A DNA stretch of 29,247 bases from a virus. Location of the stretch: the IMG/VR virus record IMGVR_UViG_3300031217_000637, positions 1 to 29,247 of that record; one strand, written 5' to 3'. The position numbers were made by a program, and so were the translations under genes. This document shows positions 14,894-21,568 of the stretch, piece after piece. Every line of letters starts with the position of its first letter. Within the stretch, counting starts at the first letter, position 1. The notes beneath the pieces are model-generated. The model worked only from the letters and a program-made list of their open reading frames with translations, ran no database searches and was not told the DNA's origin.

Positions 14894-15258
14894 TCATCCG
14901 GGGCTGGGCCCGTTGATTTTGCGCGGGGGATGCAGGCCCCCTCCACCTGCGCGCCGCTCTCGATGCTCAGGCTGTCATAGGAGATGTCACCGGCCACGCG
15001 GGCGCTGGCGTGCAATTGCACCGCGCCGCCATTGATCTGGCCCTTGAAACGCCCCTTGACCGTAATGCTTGAGGCGCGAAGTTCGCCTTCGACCTCGCCG
15101 GCCTCCTCGATAATGATCCCGGCAGCTTCGACGTTGCCGTTCACGTAGCCAGGTAGTTCGACCGTGCCCGGAAAATAGAGCTCGCCGGTAATACGCGAGC
15201 CGGCACCGAGGTGCGAGCGGCCGCCAGACCCGGACTGGGCGCGCGGTTCATCCGTCAT
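14866..15258 (-). CDS. bactofilin (polymer-forming cytoskeletal protein)
   Basis: A 130-residue bactofilin. Residues about 18-105 form the right-handed beta-helix repeat, seen as GSRITGELYFPGTVELPGYV, NGNVEAAGIIIEEAGEVEGE, RASSITVKGRFKGQINGG and ARVAGDISYDSLSIESGAQVEG, with Gly and small hydrophobic residues recurring every few positions. Disordered, charged N- and C-terminal tails flank it, as usual. Bactofilins polymerise without nucleotide and organise envelope, stalk or chromosome structures. Its place, antisense between tail terminator and tail tube genes, makes it cargo, not a virion gene. AAGGGA lies nine bases upstream of the ATG. Its stop is inside the terminator gene's 3' end. Confidence 0.88.
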   Translation of the reverse strand: MTDEPRAQSGSGGRSHLGAGSRITGELYFPGTVELPGYVNGNVEAAGIIIEEAGEVEGELRASSITVKGRFKGQINGGAVQLHASARVAGDISYDSLSIESGAQVEGACIPRAKSTGPAPDDQESGSAVE

Positions 15259-15299
15259 TCAGTACTGTCCCTTCTTCGTTTCCTGCCGCCTGATCGACG

Positions 15300-15324
15300 G
15301 CACGACTATAACTGCACGACTATA
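15300..15324. repeat. 14-base-period direct repeat upstream of the tail tube gene
   Basis: GCACGACTATA occurs at 15300-15310 and again at 15314-15324. On the minus strand each copy contains TATAGT, a close match to a -10 box, about 50-65 bases upstream of the bactofilin start. No good -35 box is seen at the right distance. It may be the bactofilin promoter or a binding site for a regulator of either flanking gene. Confidence 0.45.
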
Positions 15325-15338
15325 CAGGAGAAACCACG

Positions 15339-16280
15339 ATGGCACGAGCGCAAGGCGCGCGGGCGCAGATGGCGCTTGGCTTCGAGACGACCTATGGAAC
15401 CCCACCTGCGAGCGGCTTCACGCGGATGCCGTTTGCCAGCACGACGCTGGGCGCGGAGCAGCCGCTGCAAACATCGGAGCTTCTGGGCTATGGCCGGGAT
15501 CCTCTGGCGCCCATAAAGGACGCGGTGACGGCGGATGGCGATGTGGTCATTCCGATCGATGCCCGGGCGTTCGGGGTCTGGCTGAAGGCGGCCTTTGGCG
15601 CGCCTACAACCACGGGGCTGGAGGCGCCCTACACCCACGCGTTCCACTCCGGCAATTGGTCGCTGCCGAGCTTTTCGATCGAGACCGGCATGCCCGAGGT
15701 GCCGCGCTATGCGATGTATGCGGGCTGCATGGTGGATTCCCTGAGCTGGCAGATGGCGCGGTCCGGGCTCTTGACGGCCACGGCGCGCATCGTGGCGCAG
15801 GGCGAGGAGATAGCGCCATCCACGCAGGCTGGCTCTCCCGCGGAGGTGTCGCTGGTGCGGTTCGGTCACTTCAACGGATCCGTGACGCGCAACGGCACCC
15901 TGATCGGGGATATCGTGTCGGCCGATGTCAATTATGCCAACAACCTTGATCGCATCGAGACCATCCGGGCGGATGGCAAGATTGCGGGGGCCGATCCGTC
16001 GATCGCGGCGCTGACCGGAAGTGTCGGCGTGCGCTTCTCGGATCAGACGCTGGTGAGTCAGGCGCTCAACGGTGAGCCCTGCGAGCTGGGGTTCTCCTAT
16101 GCTCTGGCCTCGGGCGAAAGCCTGACGGTTACGGCGCACGCGGTCTATCTGCCGGTGCCGCGCGTGGAGATCTCGGGGCCGCAGGGGATCCAGGCCACGT
16201 TTGACTGGCAGGCGGCGAAGGACTACACGGCGGGCCGCATGGCGACGGTCACTCTGGTCAATGACGTGGAGGTTTACTGA
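15339..16280 (+). CDS. phage tail tube protein (lambda V position)
   Basis: A 313-residue tail tube protein, the ring-forming subunit of the tail. The N-terminus (QGARAQMALGFETTYGTPPASGF) is the pattern I associate with the Phage_tube_2 group. The rest is beta-rich with a repeated internal layout: IPIDARAFGVWLKAAFGAPTT and PYTHAFHSG in the first half, FGHFNGSVTRNGTLIGDIVSADVNYANNLDRI in the second. It is longer than lambda gpV (246). AGGAG lies eight bases before the ATG. Its stop overlaps the next start (TGATG). Confidence 0.83.
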   Translation: MARAQGARAQMALGFETTYGTPPASGFTRMPFASTTLGAEQPLQTSELLGYGRDPLAPIKDAVTADGDVVIPIDARAFGVWLKAAFGAPTTTGLEAPYTHAFHSGNWSLPSFSIETGMPEVPRYAMYAGCMVDSLSWQMARSGLLTATARIVAQGEEIAPSTQAGSPAEVSLVRFGHFNGSVTRNGTLIGDIVSADVNYANNLDRIETIRADGKIAGADPSIAALTGSVGVRFSDQTLVSQALNGEPCELGFSYALASGESLTVTAHAVYLPVPRVEISGPQGIQATFDWQAAKDYTAGRMATVTLVNDVEVY

Positions 16281-16663
16281 TGCTGCGTCTCAATCTGGAC
16301 AATAGTGAAGCCGTTTGGGTCGATCTTGGCCACGGTGTGCGGCTTTTTGTGGAGCCGCTCTCGACGGCGGTGATGCTGGCCGCGCGCAGTGATCCTGCGG
16401 TGATTGCCGCAGCGGGCACGGCGGCGGATCTCGAGGGGGCCGCGGATCCCGGGCGCGATGAGACGGTGGCTGTCATCGTGGCAAAGGCGGTGGCGCGCCT
16501 CGTGGTGACGGACTGGGAGGGCGTGGGCGATGAGGCTGGCGCGCCGATCAAGCCGACACCCGAGGGCATCGCTGCGCTTTTGGATATCTGGCCCATGTTT
16601 GAGGCCTTCCAGGAGAAGGTGGTCGCCGGCGCTATGCTGGTGGATGCGGAAAAAAACGCCTGA
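16280..16663 (+). CDS. tail assembly chaperone G-like protein
   Basis: A 127-residue acidic protein directly after the tail tube gene, at the lambda G position. GT-type chaperones coat the tape measure protein and guide tube assembly; G is made in excess and a small fraction shifts frame to make G-T. The sequence is helical (STAVMLAARSDPAVIAAAG, EAFQEKVVAGAMLVDAEKNA). The gene ends GAA AAA AAC GCC TGA, which contains a perfect slippery heptamer. Identity rests on position, size and the frameshift signal more than on sequence similarity. Confidence 0.75.
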   Translation: MLRLNLDNSEAVWVDLGHGVRLFVEPLSTAVMLAARSDPAVIAAAGTAADLEGAADPGRDETVAVIVAKAVARLVVTDWEGVGDEAGAPIKPTPEGIAALLDIWPMFEAFQEKVVAGAMLVDAEKNA

Positions 16664-17004
16664 CCGCTCTCGCCGACTGGGAGTTCGGCGGGGGCGGTGA
16701 CTATTGCGCGGCCTGCAAGGGCGCGTGCCCGGATTGTCCGGGTATCCTCAATGCGCCCCACACGCTCGAGGGCTGGCAGGTCTGGGATCTGGTGCAGCGG
16801 CTCGGGGGCCAGGTGCGGGTGGTGGCGAGCGGGCAAGGCGGGGCTGTCACCGGCTGGGACATGAGCGCAGCTTTGCACCTGGGCATCGCGCTTGGGCTTT
16901 CGCCTCGCATCATTGCGGAGCTGTTGCCGGCGATCGAGGCGGTGATGGTGCGCAAGGTGAACGAGCAGAGTGGCTCAGGCGGCCTCGAGGGGCTTGATTC
17001 CTGA
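16280..17004 (+). CDS. G-T frameshift fusion, tail assembly chaperone
   Basis: A -1 slip on A AAA AAC at 16651-16657 joins the first 126 residues of the G-like protein to a 115-residue extension in the -1 frame, stopping at 17004 (241 residues in all). The extension begins RLTALADWEFGGGGDYCAAC and holds the four-cysteine cluster DYCAACKGACPDCPG, a likely metal knuckle. It then has a helical C-terminus (DMSAALHLGIALGLSPRIIAELLPAIEAVMVRKVNEQ). The -1 frame has no ATG near its beginning, so it needs frameshifting to be translated. Lambda uses the same device at the same place. The last 30 bases overlap the antisense higA gene. Confidence 0.8.
16651..16690 (+). promoter_or_regulatory. programmed -1 frameshift site
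   Basis: A AAA AAC occupies 16651-16657 in the correct phase of the G-like frame (gaA AAA AAC), the X XXY YYZ form that lets both tRNAs re-pair after slipping one base back. The G stop follows at once (16661-16663). A hairpin with stem CGCCGA (16671-16676) and TCGGCG (16685-16690) and an eight-base loop follows 13 bases after the heptamer and could help pausing. Confidence 0.8.
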
Positions 17005-17265
17005 CACGTCGATAGTTTCGCGGGCCCGGGCAAGGTCCCAGGCGCGCTGGAGGTTCATCCAGTATTCCGGCGTCGTCGAGAAGAACCGTGCCAGCCGCAT
17101 GGCGGTATCGACCGTGATCGCGGTCTCACCTTTGACCAGGCGCTCGATGCGGGTGCGGGGCACGTTGAGATGCGCAGCCAGTGTAATCGCGCTCATGTCG
17201 AGCGGCACAAGATAGAGCTCGGCCAGGACTTCGCCTGGATGGGATGGGTTGGTCATGAGGCTCAT
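16975..17265 (-). CDS. higA: HigA-family antitoxin (XRE helix-turn-helix)
   Basis: A 96-residue HigA antitoxin. NPSHPGEVLAELYLVPLDMS is the classic HigA opening. The helix-turn-helix follows (ITLAAHLNVPRTRIERLVKGE), then ITVDTAMRLARFFSTTPEYWMNLQRAWDL, which is diagnostic of the family. It neutralises HigB and represses the operon. I chose ATG 17265, which has GGAG eight bases upstream and overlaps the higB stop by ATGA; ATG 17256 is also possible. It is the second gene of a toxin-first operon, antisense to the phage late genes, and its 3' end overlaps the G-T extension by 30 bases. Confidence 0.92.
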   Translation of the reverse strand: MSLMTNPSHPGEVLAELYLVPLDMSAITLAAHLNVPRTRIERLVKGETAITVDTAMRLARFFSTTPEYWMNLQRAWDLARARETIDVSGIKPLEAA

Positions 17266-17558
17266 GGGGTCCACTCCTGGTGATAGTCCACGATCTCGAC
17301 CTCGGCAGGCCCCTGATCGGTCCAGATGAAACAGATGCGCCATTGTCCGTTGATGCGCACCGAATGTTGTCCGGCGCGGTCACCGCTCAGGGCTTCGAGA
17401 TGGTTGCCCGGCGGAAACCGCAAATCCTCGAGTCCGACCGCGGCGTCCAATGCCGAGAGCATGGCCCGGGTTCGCGTGATCAGATCAGCCGGGAAGCCCT
17501 TGCCGAAGCGGTCCTGAACCGCGCCTGCGGCGAGCTTTCCACGTGTGCAGACGATCAT
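17262..17558 (-). CDS. higB: HigB/RelE-family ribosome-dependent mRNA interferase toxin
   Basis: A 98-residue HigB toxin of the RelE/ParE fold. The C-terminal half is typical: FPPGNHLEALSGDRAGQHSVRINGQWRICFIWTDQGPAEVEIVDYH. HigB cleaves mRNA on the ribosome. Three ATGs are possible: 17585, 17573 and 17558. The first two lie inside a perfect operator palindrome and would add 9 or 5 atypical residues, so I prefer 17558 (MIVCTRGKL), although its GGAG is only two bases away; a leaderless or short-leader message is possible. The toxin-before-antitoxin order is normal for hig. The unit lies between the tail chaperone and tape measure genes. Confidence 0.88.
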   Translation of the reverse strand: MIVCTRGKLAAGAVQDRFGKGFPADLITRTRAMLSALDAAVGLEDLRFPPGNHLEALSGDRAGQHSVRINGQWRICFIWTDQGPAEVEIVDYHQEWTP

Positions 17559-17564
17559 GGCTCC

Positions 17565-17585
17565 ATGTATCATGGCGTGATACAT
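17565..17585. promoter_or_regulatory. higBA operator palindrome
   Basis: ATGTATCA-TGGCG-TGATACAT is a perfect eight-base inverted repeat with a five-base spacer, immediately upstream of the chosen higB start. A TTGAAT hexamer (minus strand, 17592-17587) abuts it and could be a -35 box, with weak -10 candidates inside the palindrome. HigA would bind here to autorepress. The site is only 20 bases before the tape measure ATG, so bound HigA also sits in the path of rightward late transcription. Confidence 0.7.
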
Positions 17586-17605
17586 TATTCAAGGGCGCTG
17601 TTCTG

Positions 17606-20017
17606 ATGGCCACAAAACAAGTCTCGGTGCGCCTGTCGGCCACGGGCGGGCGCCAGGTGCGCGCCGAGCTCGAGGGGGTGGGCAAATCCGGCACGAAAGG
17701 CATGCAGCGTCTGTCGCGCGAGATGGACGCGGCCAACAGGCGCATGGCGGCGTTTGCGCGCCGCGCGCGGGTTGCGGCGGCGGCCGCGACTGCTGCTGTC
17801 GCCGCGGCCGGCGTGGCGCTGGTGCGCAACGGGCTGCAGACGGTGGATGCGCAGGCCAAGCTGGCGCAGTCGCTCGATACCACGGTGGCGAGCGTGCAGG
17901 TGCTGGAGCGCGCGGCGGAGCTGAGTGGCTCAACAATGGCCGATCTCGAGGCAGGCGCGGCGCGGCTGACGCGGCGCCTGTCGTTGTTCGCGGCCGATGG
18001 CAGCGGGCCGGCGGCCAGCGCGATCGAGCGGCTGACCCTCAACGCGGGTGAGTTGCTGCGCCTGCCACTGGACAAGCGCATCGAGGTGGTGACCGATGCC
18101 ATTCGCGACAATGCAGCGGCCTCGGAACAGGCGGCGCTGTTCTCGCAGTTGTTTGGCGACCGGGGCTTTGTGGCCTTCCAGCGGCTGGACAGCGCCACAC
18201 TGCGCCAGGCGACCGAGGATCTCGCGGCCTTCGGCGTGATTGTCTCGGAGCAGGACGCGGATCAGATTGAGCGGACCAATGACGCGCTGTCGCGGCTCGG
18301 GCTCATCGGGCGCGGGGTGGCAAACCAGATCGCCGTGGCGGCGGCGCCGGCCCTGGAGACCCTGGCCGACGCCTTGGCCTCTGTCGCCAGTGTGACCGGG
18401 CCGGTCGGTCGGGCGATCACGGGGCTGATCGGCAATCTTGACCGGATCGCGGTCTATGCGGGCACGTTCGCGGGGCTCATGGCGGGCAAATGGGTGGCCG
18501 GCCTGGCGGCGGCGGCGCTGTCGGTGCGGGGCCTGGCGACTGCGCTGGTGGTCCTGAAGGGTGCCTTGATTCGCACCGGGATTGGCGCGCTGGTCGTGGG
18601 GGCGGGCGAGCTGGCGTGGTGGTTTACCAGGCTGGTGCGCGGGGCTGGCAGTTTTGGCGCGGCGATGGGGCTGTTGAAGGATCTGGCCTCGGAGGTCTGG
18701 TCGAAGGTATCGCTCTCGGCGCAGGCGGCCTGGGCCAATGTGGAGGGCAGCTGGGCCGATGCGCAGGCGGCGATCCTCGACGGGCTGCAATCTGCGACAG
18801 ACGGAATTACGTCCTGGGCCAATAGCACGATCAACACCTTTGAGGGCACGTTCCTGGCGGTGCAGGCGATCTGGGACGCTTTGCCGGGGGTGTTCAGCCG
18901 CATCGGGGCTTTGGCGATCAACGGGCTCGTGGGGGCGATGGAGAGCGGTCTCGAGGGGCTGACCGAGGGGGTCAATTCCCTACTTACCTTGGGCGGCCGT
19001 CGCCCGGACTGGGCCATCGCGGCGCCGGATCTCTCGGAATGGAAGGCCGCGGTGCCGGAGGCGGTCCAGCTGGGCGAGGCGGCCCGCGCGGCCTATGAGC
19101 GCGCCTTTGCAGATGACCCGTTCAGGGCGCCGCAGCTGTTTGACGGCATGGCCGATGACGCGCGGATCCGGGCGGACGGTTACCGGGACGCGGCGCGCAT
19201 GCTGAGCACGGCCGCGGCGGGGCCGCTGACCTCCTGGCAGGCCTTGCAGACTACGGTGATCGGCGCGGGCGAGGCGGGGGCGGATGCGCTCGAAGACGCG
19301 GCTGTCTCGGCCGATAAGGTCACCGAGGCGCTGACCAGGGCCGGCGGTGCGGCGAACACCACGAAACAGCAGCTCTCGGGCTTTCGGGCGGTGAGCCAGA
19401 GCCTGAAGGATTACGCCAGCACGGCGATGGACTGGGGCAAGGGGCTTGGCGAGACGCTGACCGGGGCGTTCAGCGGCGCGGAGAGCGCGTTCCGCAGCTT
19501 CGTGGAAACCGGCAAGCTGGACTTCAAGGGCCTGGTCCGCTCGATCCTTGCGGATCTGGCGGTGCTGGCCTTCAAGAACGCTGTTCTGGGGCCGATTGCG
19601 AATGCGCTCTCGGGCGTGTTCGGCGGCGGATCGGTGGCGGCGGCCGTATCGCATAACGGTGGCATGGTGGGGCTCTCGGGCATGGGCCGGCGCGTGCCGG
19701 CTGCGGTGTTTGCCGGGGCGCCGCGGATGCATTCGGGGGGCACCGTGGGGCCGGGTGGCGCCTGGGCCGGGCTGCGCCCCGATGAGGTGCCGACGATCCT
19801 GCAGCGCGGTGAGCGCGTGCTGAGCCGGCGCGAGGCAGCGGGCTATGGGCCGGGTCGTGCGAGTGGCGCGGGCCTAACCGTCCACATCGATGCACGCGGG
19901 GCGCAGATGGGCGTGGCCGAGCAGATCGATGCGAGGCTGCGCGCGGCGCTGCCGGAGATCAAACGGGTTGCGATCGAGAGCGTGCGCGATCGCCGGCAGC
20001 GGGGGCATGCGGTATGA
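17606..20017 (+). CDS. tail tape measure protein (lambda gpH-like)
   Basis: An 803-residue tape measure protein that fixes tail length and passes into the host during DNA delivery. The N-terminus (VSVRLSATGGRQVRAELEGVGKSG, residues 1-60) is followed by helical, coiled-coil-like segments. A long hydrophobic stretch at about 268-338 (VYAGTFAGLMAGKWVAGLAAA onward) could form membrane helices. The lambda-family C-terminal domain lies around 630-680 (VETGKLDFKGLVRSILADLA, then FKNAVLGPIANALSGVFGGG). A Gly-rich segment and the RPDEVPTILQRGERVLSRREA motif close it. I chose ATG 17606; the frame is open upstream across the hig promoter. AAGGG lies ten bases before. Confidence 0.92.
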   Translation: MATKQVSVRLSATGGRQVRAELEGVGKSGTKGMQRLSREMDAANRRMAAFARRARVAAAAATAAVAAAGVALVRNGLQTVDAQAKLAQSLDTTVASVQVLERAAELSGSTMADLEAGAARLTRRLSLFAADGSGPAASAIERLTLNAGELLRLPLDKRIEVVTDAIRDNAAASEQAALFSQLFGDRGFVAFQRLDSATLRQATEDLAAFGVIVSEQDADQIERTNDALSRLGLIGRGVANQIAVAAAPALETLADALASVASVTGPVGRAITGLIGNLDRIAVYAGTFAGLMAGKWVAGLAAAALSVRGLATALVVLKGALIRTGIGALVVGAGELAWWFTRLVRGAGSFGAAMGLLKDLASEVWSKVSLSAQAAWANVEGSWADAQAAILDGLQSATDGITSWANSTINTFEGTFLAVQAIWDALPGVFSRIGALAINGLVGAMESGLEGLTEGVNSLLTLGGRRPDWAIAAPDLSEWKAAVPEAVQLGEAARAAYERAFADDPFRAPQLFDGMADDARIRADGYRDAARMLSTAAAGPLTSWQALQTTVIGAGEAGADALEDAAVSADKVTEALTRAGGAANTTKQQLSGFRAVSQSLKDYASTAMDWGKGLGETLTGAFSGAESAFRSFVETGKLDFKGLVRSILADLAVLAFKNAVLGPIANALSGVFGGGSVAAAVSHNGGMVGLSGMGRRVPAAVFAGAPRMHSGGTVGPGGAWAGLRPDEVPTILQRGERVLSRREAAGYGPGRASGAGLTVHIDARGAQMGVAEQIDARLRAALPEIKRVAIESVRDRRQRGHAV

Positions 20018-20607
20018 GCGAGTTGCCTGTGACGCTGATCCAGTCGATCGAGCGGCGGCTGGTGACGGCGGTCTCGGCGCAAACCTCGCCCTTCACCGGC
20101 CGCCAGCAGATCCAGGACTGGGGCGGCGAATGGTGGGAGGTCTCGTTTGACGTGGCGCTGACCAAGGGCCGGTCGGGTCGGCGGCTGTCGGCGGTCTTTA
20201 CCGCGCTTGGCGGGATGCGGGGCTGGTTTGTCCTGCGCGACCCTTCGATGGCGCGACCTGAGCTGGCACAAAAAACCATCACCGTGCGTGGCGCCGGCCA
20301 GTCGGGCAATGCGCTCGCGACCGCGGGCTGGGATGCGGAGGTGCTGGCGCTCGAGGCGGGAGATTTTGTCTCGCTCGGGACGGGCCAGGACATGCGGCTG
20401 CACCAGGTCACCGAGGATGCAGCGGCCGATGCCAGCGGGGTGGCGATGCTGCGCATCACGCCGCGCCTGCGCGCGGCGCCCGTGGATCTGAGCCCGGTGG
20501 AGGTTGCCGCGCCAGGGATTGCGCTGCGCCTCGCCGCGCCGGTGCCCACACGCATCAGCCGGGCCGACAGCTTCCGCTTCTCGGTGACCGCACGGGAGGC
20601 GCTCTGA
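20014..20607 (+). CDS. distal/minor tail protein (lambda M position)
   Basis: A 197-residue protein following the tape measure gene by an ATGA overlap. The pattern WGGEWWEVSFDVALTKGRSGRRLSAVFTALGG, then GWFVLRDPS, is beta-rich, with a later LALEAGDFVSLGTGQDMRLHQVTED and a C-terminal strand (DSFRFSVTAREAL). This resembles the small distal-tail proteins of siphoviruses that join the tube to the tip complex; lambda gpM lies at this position but is shorter. The assignment is by position and general character. Confidence 0.6.
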   Translation: MSELPVTLIQSIERRLVTAVSAQTSPFTGRQQIQDWGGEWWEVSFDVALTKGRSGRRLSAVFTALGGMRGWFVLRDPSMARPELAQKTITVRGAGQSGNALATAGWDAEVLALEAGDFVSLGTGQDMRLHQVTEDAAADASGVAMLRITPRLRAAPVDLSPVEVAAPGIALRLAAPVPTRISRADSFRFSVTAREAL

Positions 20608-21167
20608 TGGCCCGGGAAATGTCGGCGATGATCGCTTCGGCGCTGAAGGAGGGTGAGCTGCGCCCGATCCTGTTCTTCGAGGGGGAGTTCGCCTCGGGCT
20701 GGGTGCGGATCTGGTCCGGGCTGGGCGATATCACCTGGACCGGGCGGACCTGGACCGGGGTTGGCAACCTTTTGGGGCTGGGCGCGATCGAGGAAACGCA
20801 GCAGGTCGTGGCGGGCGGCACCACGGTGTCGCTGTCGGGCGTGCCGCTGGAGATGGTGGCGCTGGCCATTGACGAGGCGCGCCAGGGCAAGCCCGGCCGG
20901 GTGTGGCTGGGGCTCTTGACGGACGCGCGCGAGATCATCGCGGATCCGGTGCAGGCCTTTACCGGCCGACTCGACGTGCCGGAGATCGCGGATACGGGCG
21001 AGAGCTGTACGGTGACAATCAGTTACGAGAACCGGCTGATCGATCTCGGAACCCCGCGCAACTGGCGCTACACGCATGAGAGCCAGCAGGCGCTGGCGCC
21101 GGGCGATCAGGGCTTCGCCTTCGTCACCACGATCCAGGACAAGGAAATCACCTGGGGGCGCGGATGA
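20607..21167 (+). CDS. minor tail / baseplate hub protein (lambda L position)
   Basis: A 186-residue protein of the tail tip. RPILFFEGEFASGWVRIWSGLGDITWTGRTWTGVGNLLGLGAIEET is a recurrent opening of phage tip proteins. Later, VWLGLLTDAREIIADPVQAFTGRLDVPEI and TVTISYENRLIDL are hub-like strands. It lacks the cysteine cluster of lambda gpL (an iron-sulphur protein), so it is equivalent by place and not proven homologous. GGGAGG lies before the ATG, which overlaps the previous stop (TGATG). Its own end overlaps the K-position gene (ATGA). Confidence 0.65.
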   Translation: MAREMSAMIASALKEGELRPILFFEGEFASGWVRIWSGLGDITWTGRTWTGVGNLLGLGAIEETQQVVAGGTTVSLSGVPLEMVALAIDEARQGKPGRVWLGLLTDAREIIADPVQAFTGRLDVPEIADTGESCTVTISYENRLIDLGTPRNWRYTHESQQALAPGDQGFAFVTTIQDKEITWGRG

Positions 21168-21568
21168 GAGTTTGCGGTTGGACATCCGTCCTGGCGGCAC
21201 GCCTGGAGGCGGCGCAGAGCCAGCCTTTTGCCTGGGGCTGCCATGATTGCGCGACCTGGGCGTTCGATCTGCGCCGGGATCTGACGGGCGGCCCGGATCA
21301 CGCGGCGCGCTGGCGCGGGCGCTACCGCACAGCGCGCGGGGCTTATCGCGTGATGCGCCGCCTGGGCTGGGAGAGCCTCGAGGGGTTGGGGCGCGATCTC
21401 CTGGGCGATCCGCTGGCCACACCGCTCCTGGCGCAGCGCGGAGACCTGGTGCTCGGCGGTGAGGATCCGGCCTTCGGGATCTGCACGGGCGCGCGGGCGG
21501 CGTTTGTAGCGCCAAAGGGGCTGACGCAGCTGCCGCTGGCCTCCTGTTCTCTGGTCTGGAGGGTCTGA
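21164..21568 (+). CDS. NlpC/P60-like tail assembly protein (DUF6950-like, K position)
   Basis: A 134-residue protein at the lambda K position. FAWGCHDCATWAFD (Cys26 and Cys29) is the nucleophile region of NlpC/P60 peptidases, and AQRGDLVLGGEDPAFGICTGARAAFV corresponds to the strand that normally bears the catalytic His. I see no His there, so the protein may have lost peptidase activity, as in the DUF6950 group to which I would assign it. In lambda, K acts in tip assembly. It overlaps the L-position gene by ATGA and the tip gene by TGATG. Confidence 0.72.
   Translation: MRVCGWTSVLAARLEAAQSQPFAWGCHDCATWAFDLRRDLTGGPDHAARWRGRYRTARGAYRVMRRLGWESLEGLGRDLLGDPLATPLLAQRGDLVLGGEDPAFGICTGARAAFVAPKGLTQLPLASCSLVWRV

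Noticed and set aside
16664-17004. Pseudogene remnant or independent short gene after the G-like gene
   Set aside because: The frame joins the upstream gene through a perfect slippery heptamer and keeps good composition, so it is the G-T extension, not a decayed gene.
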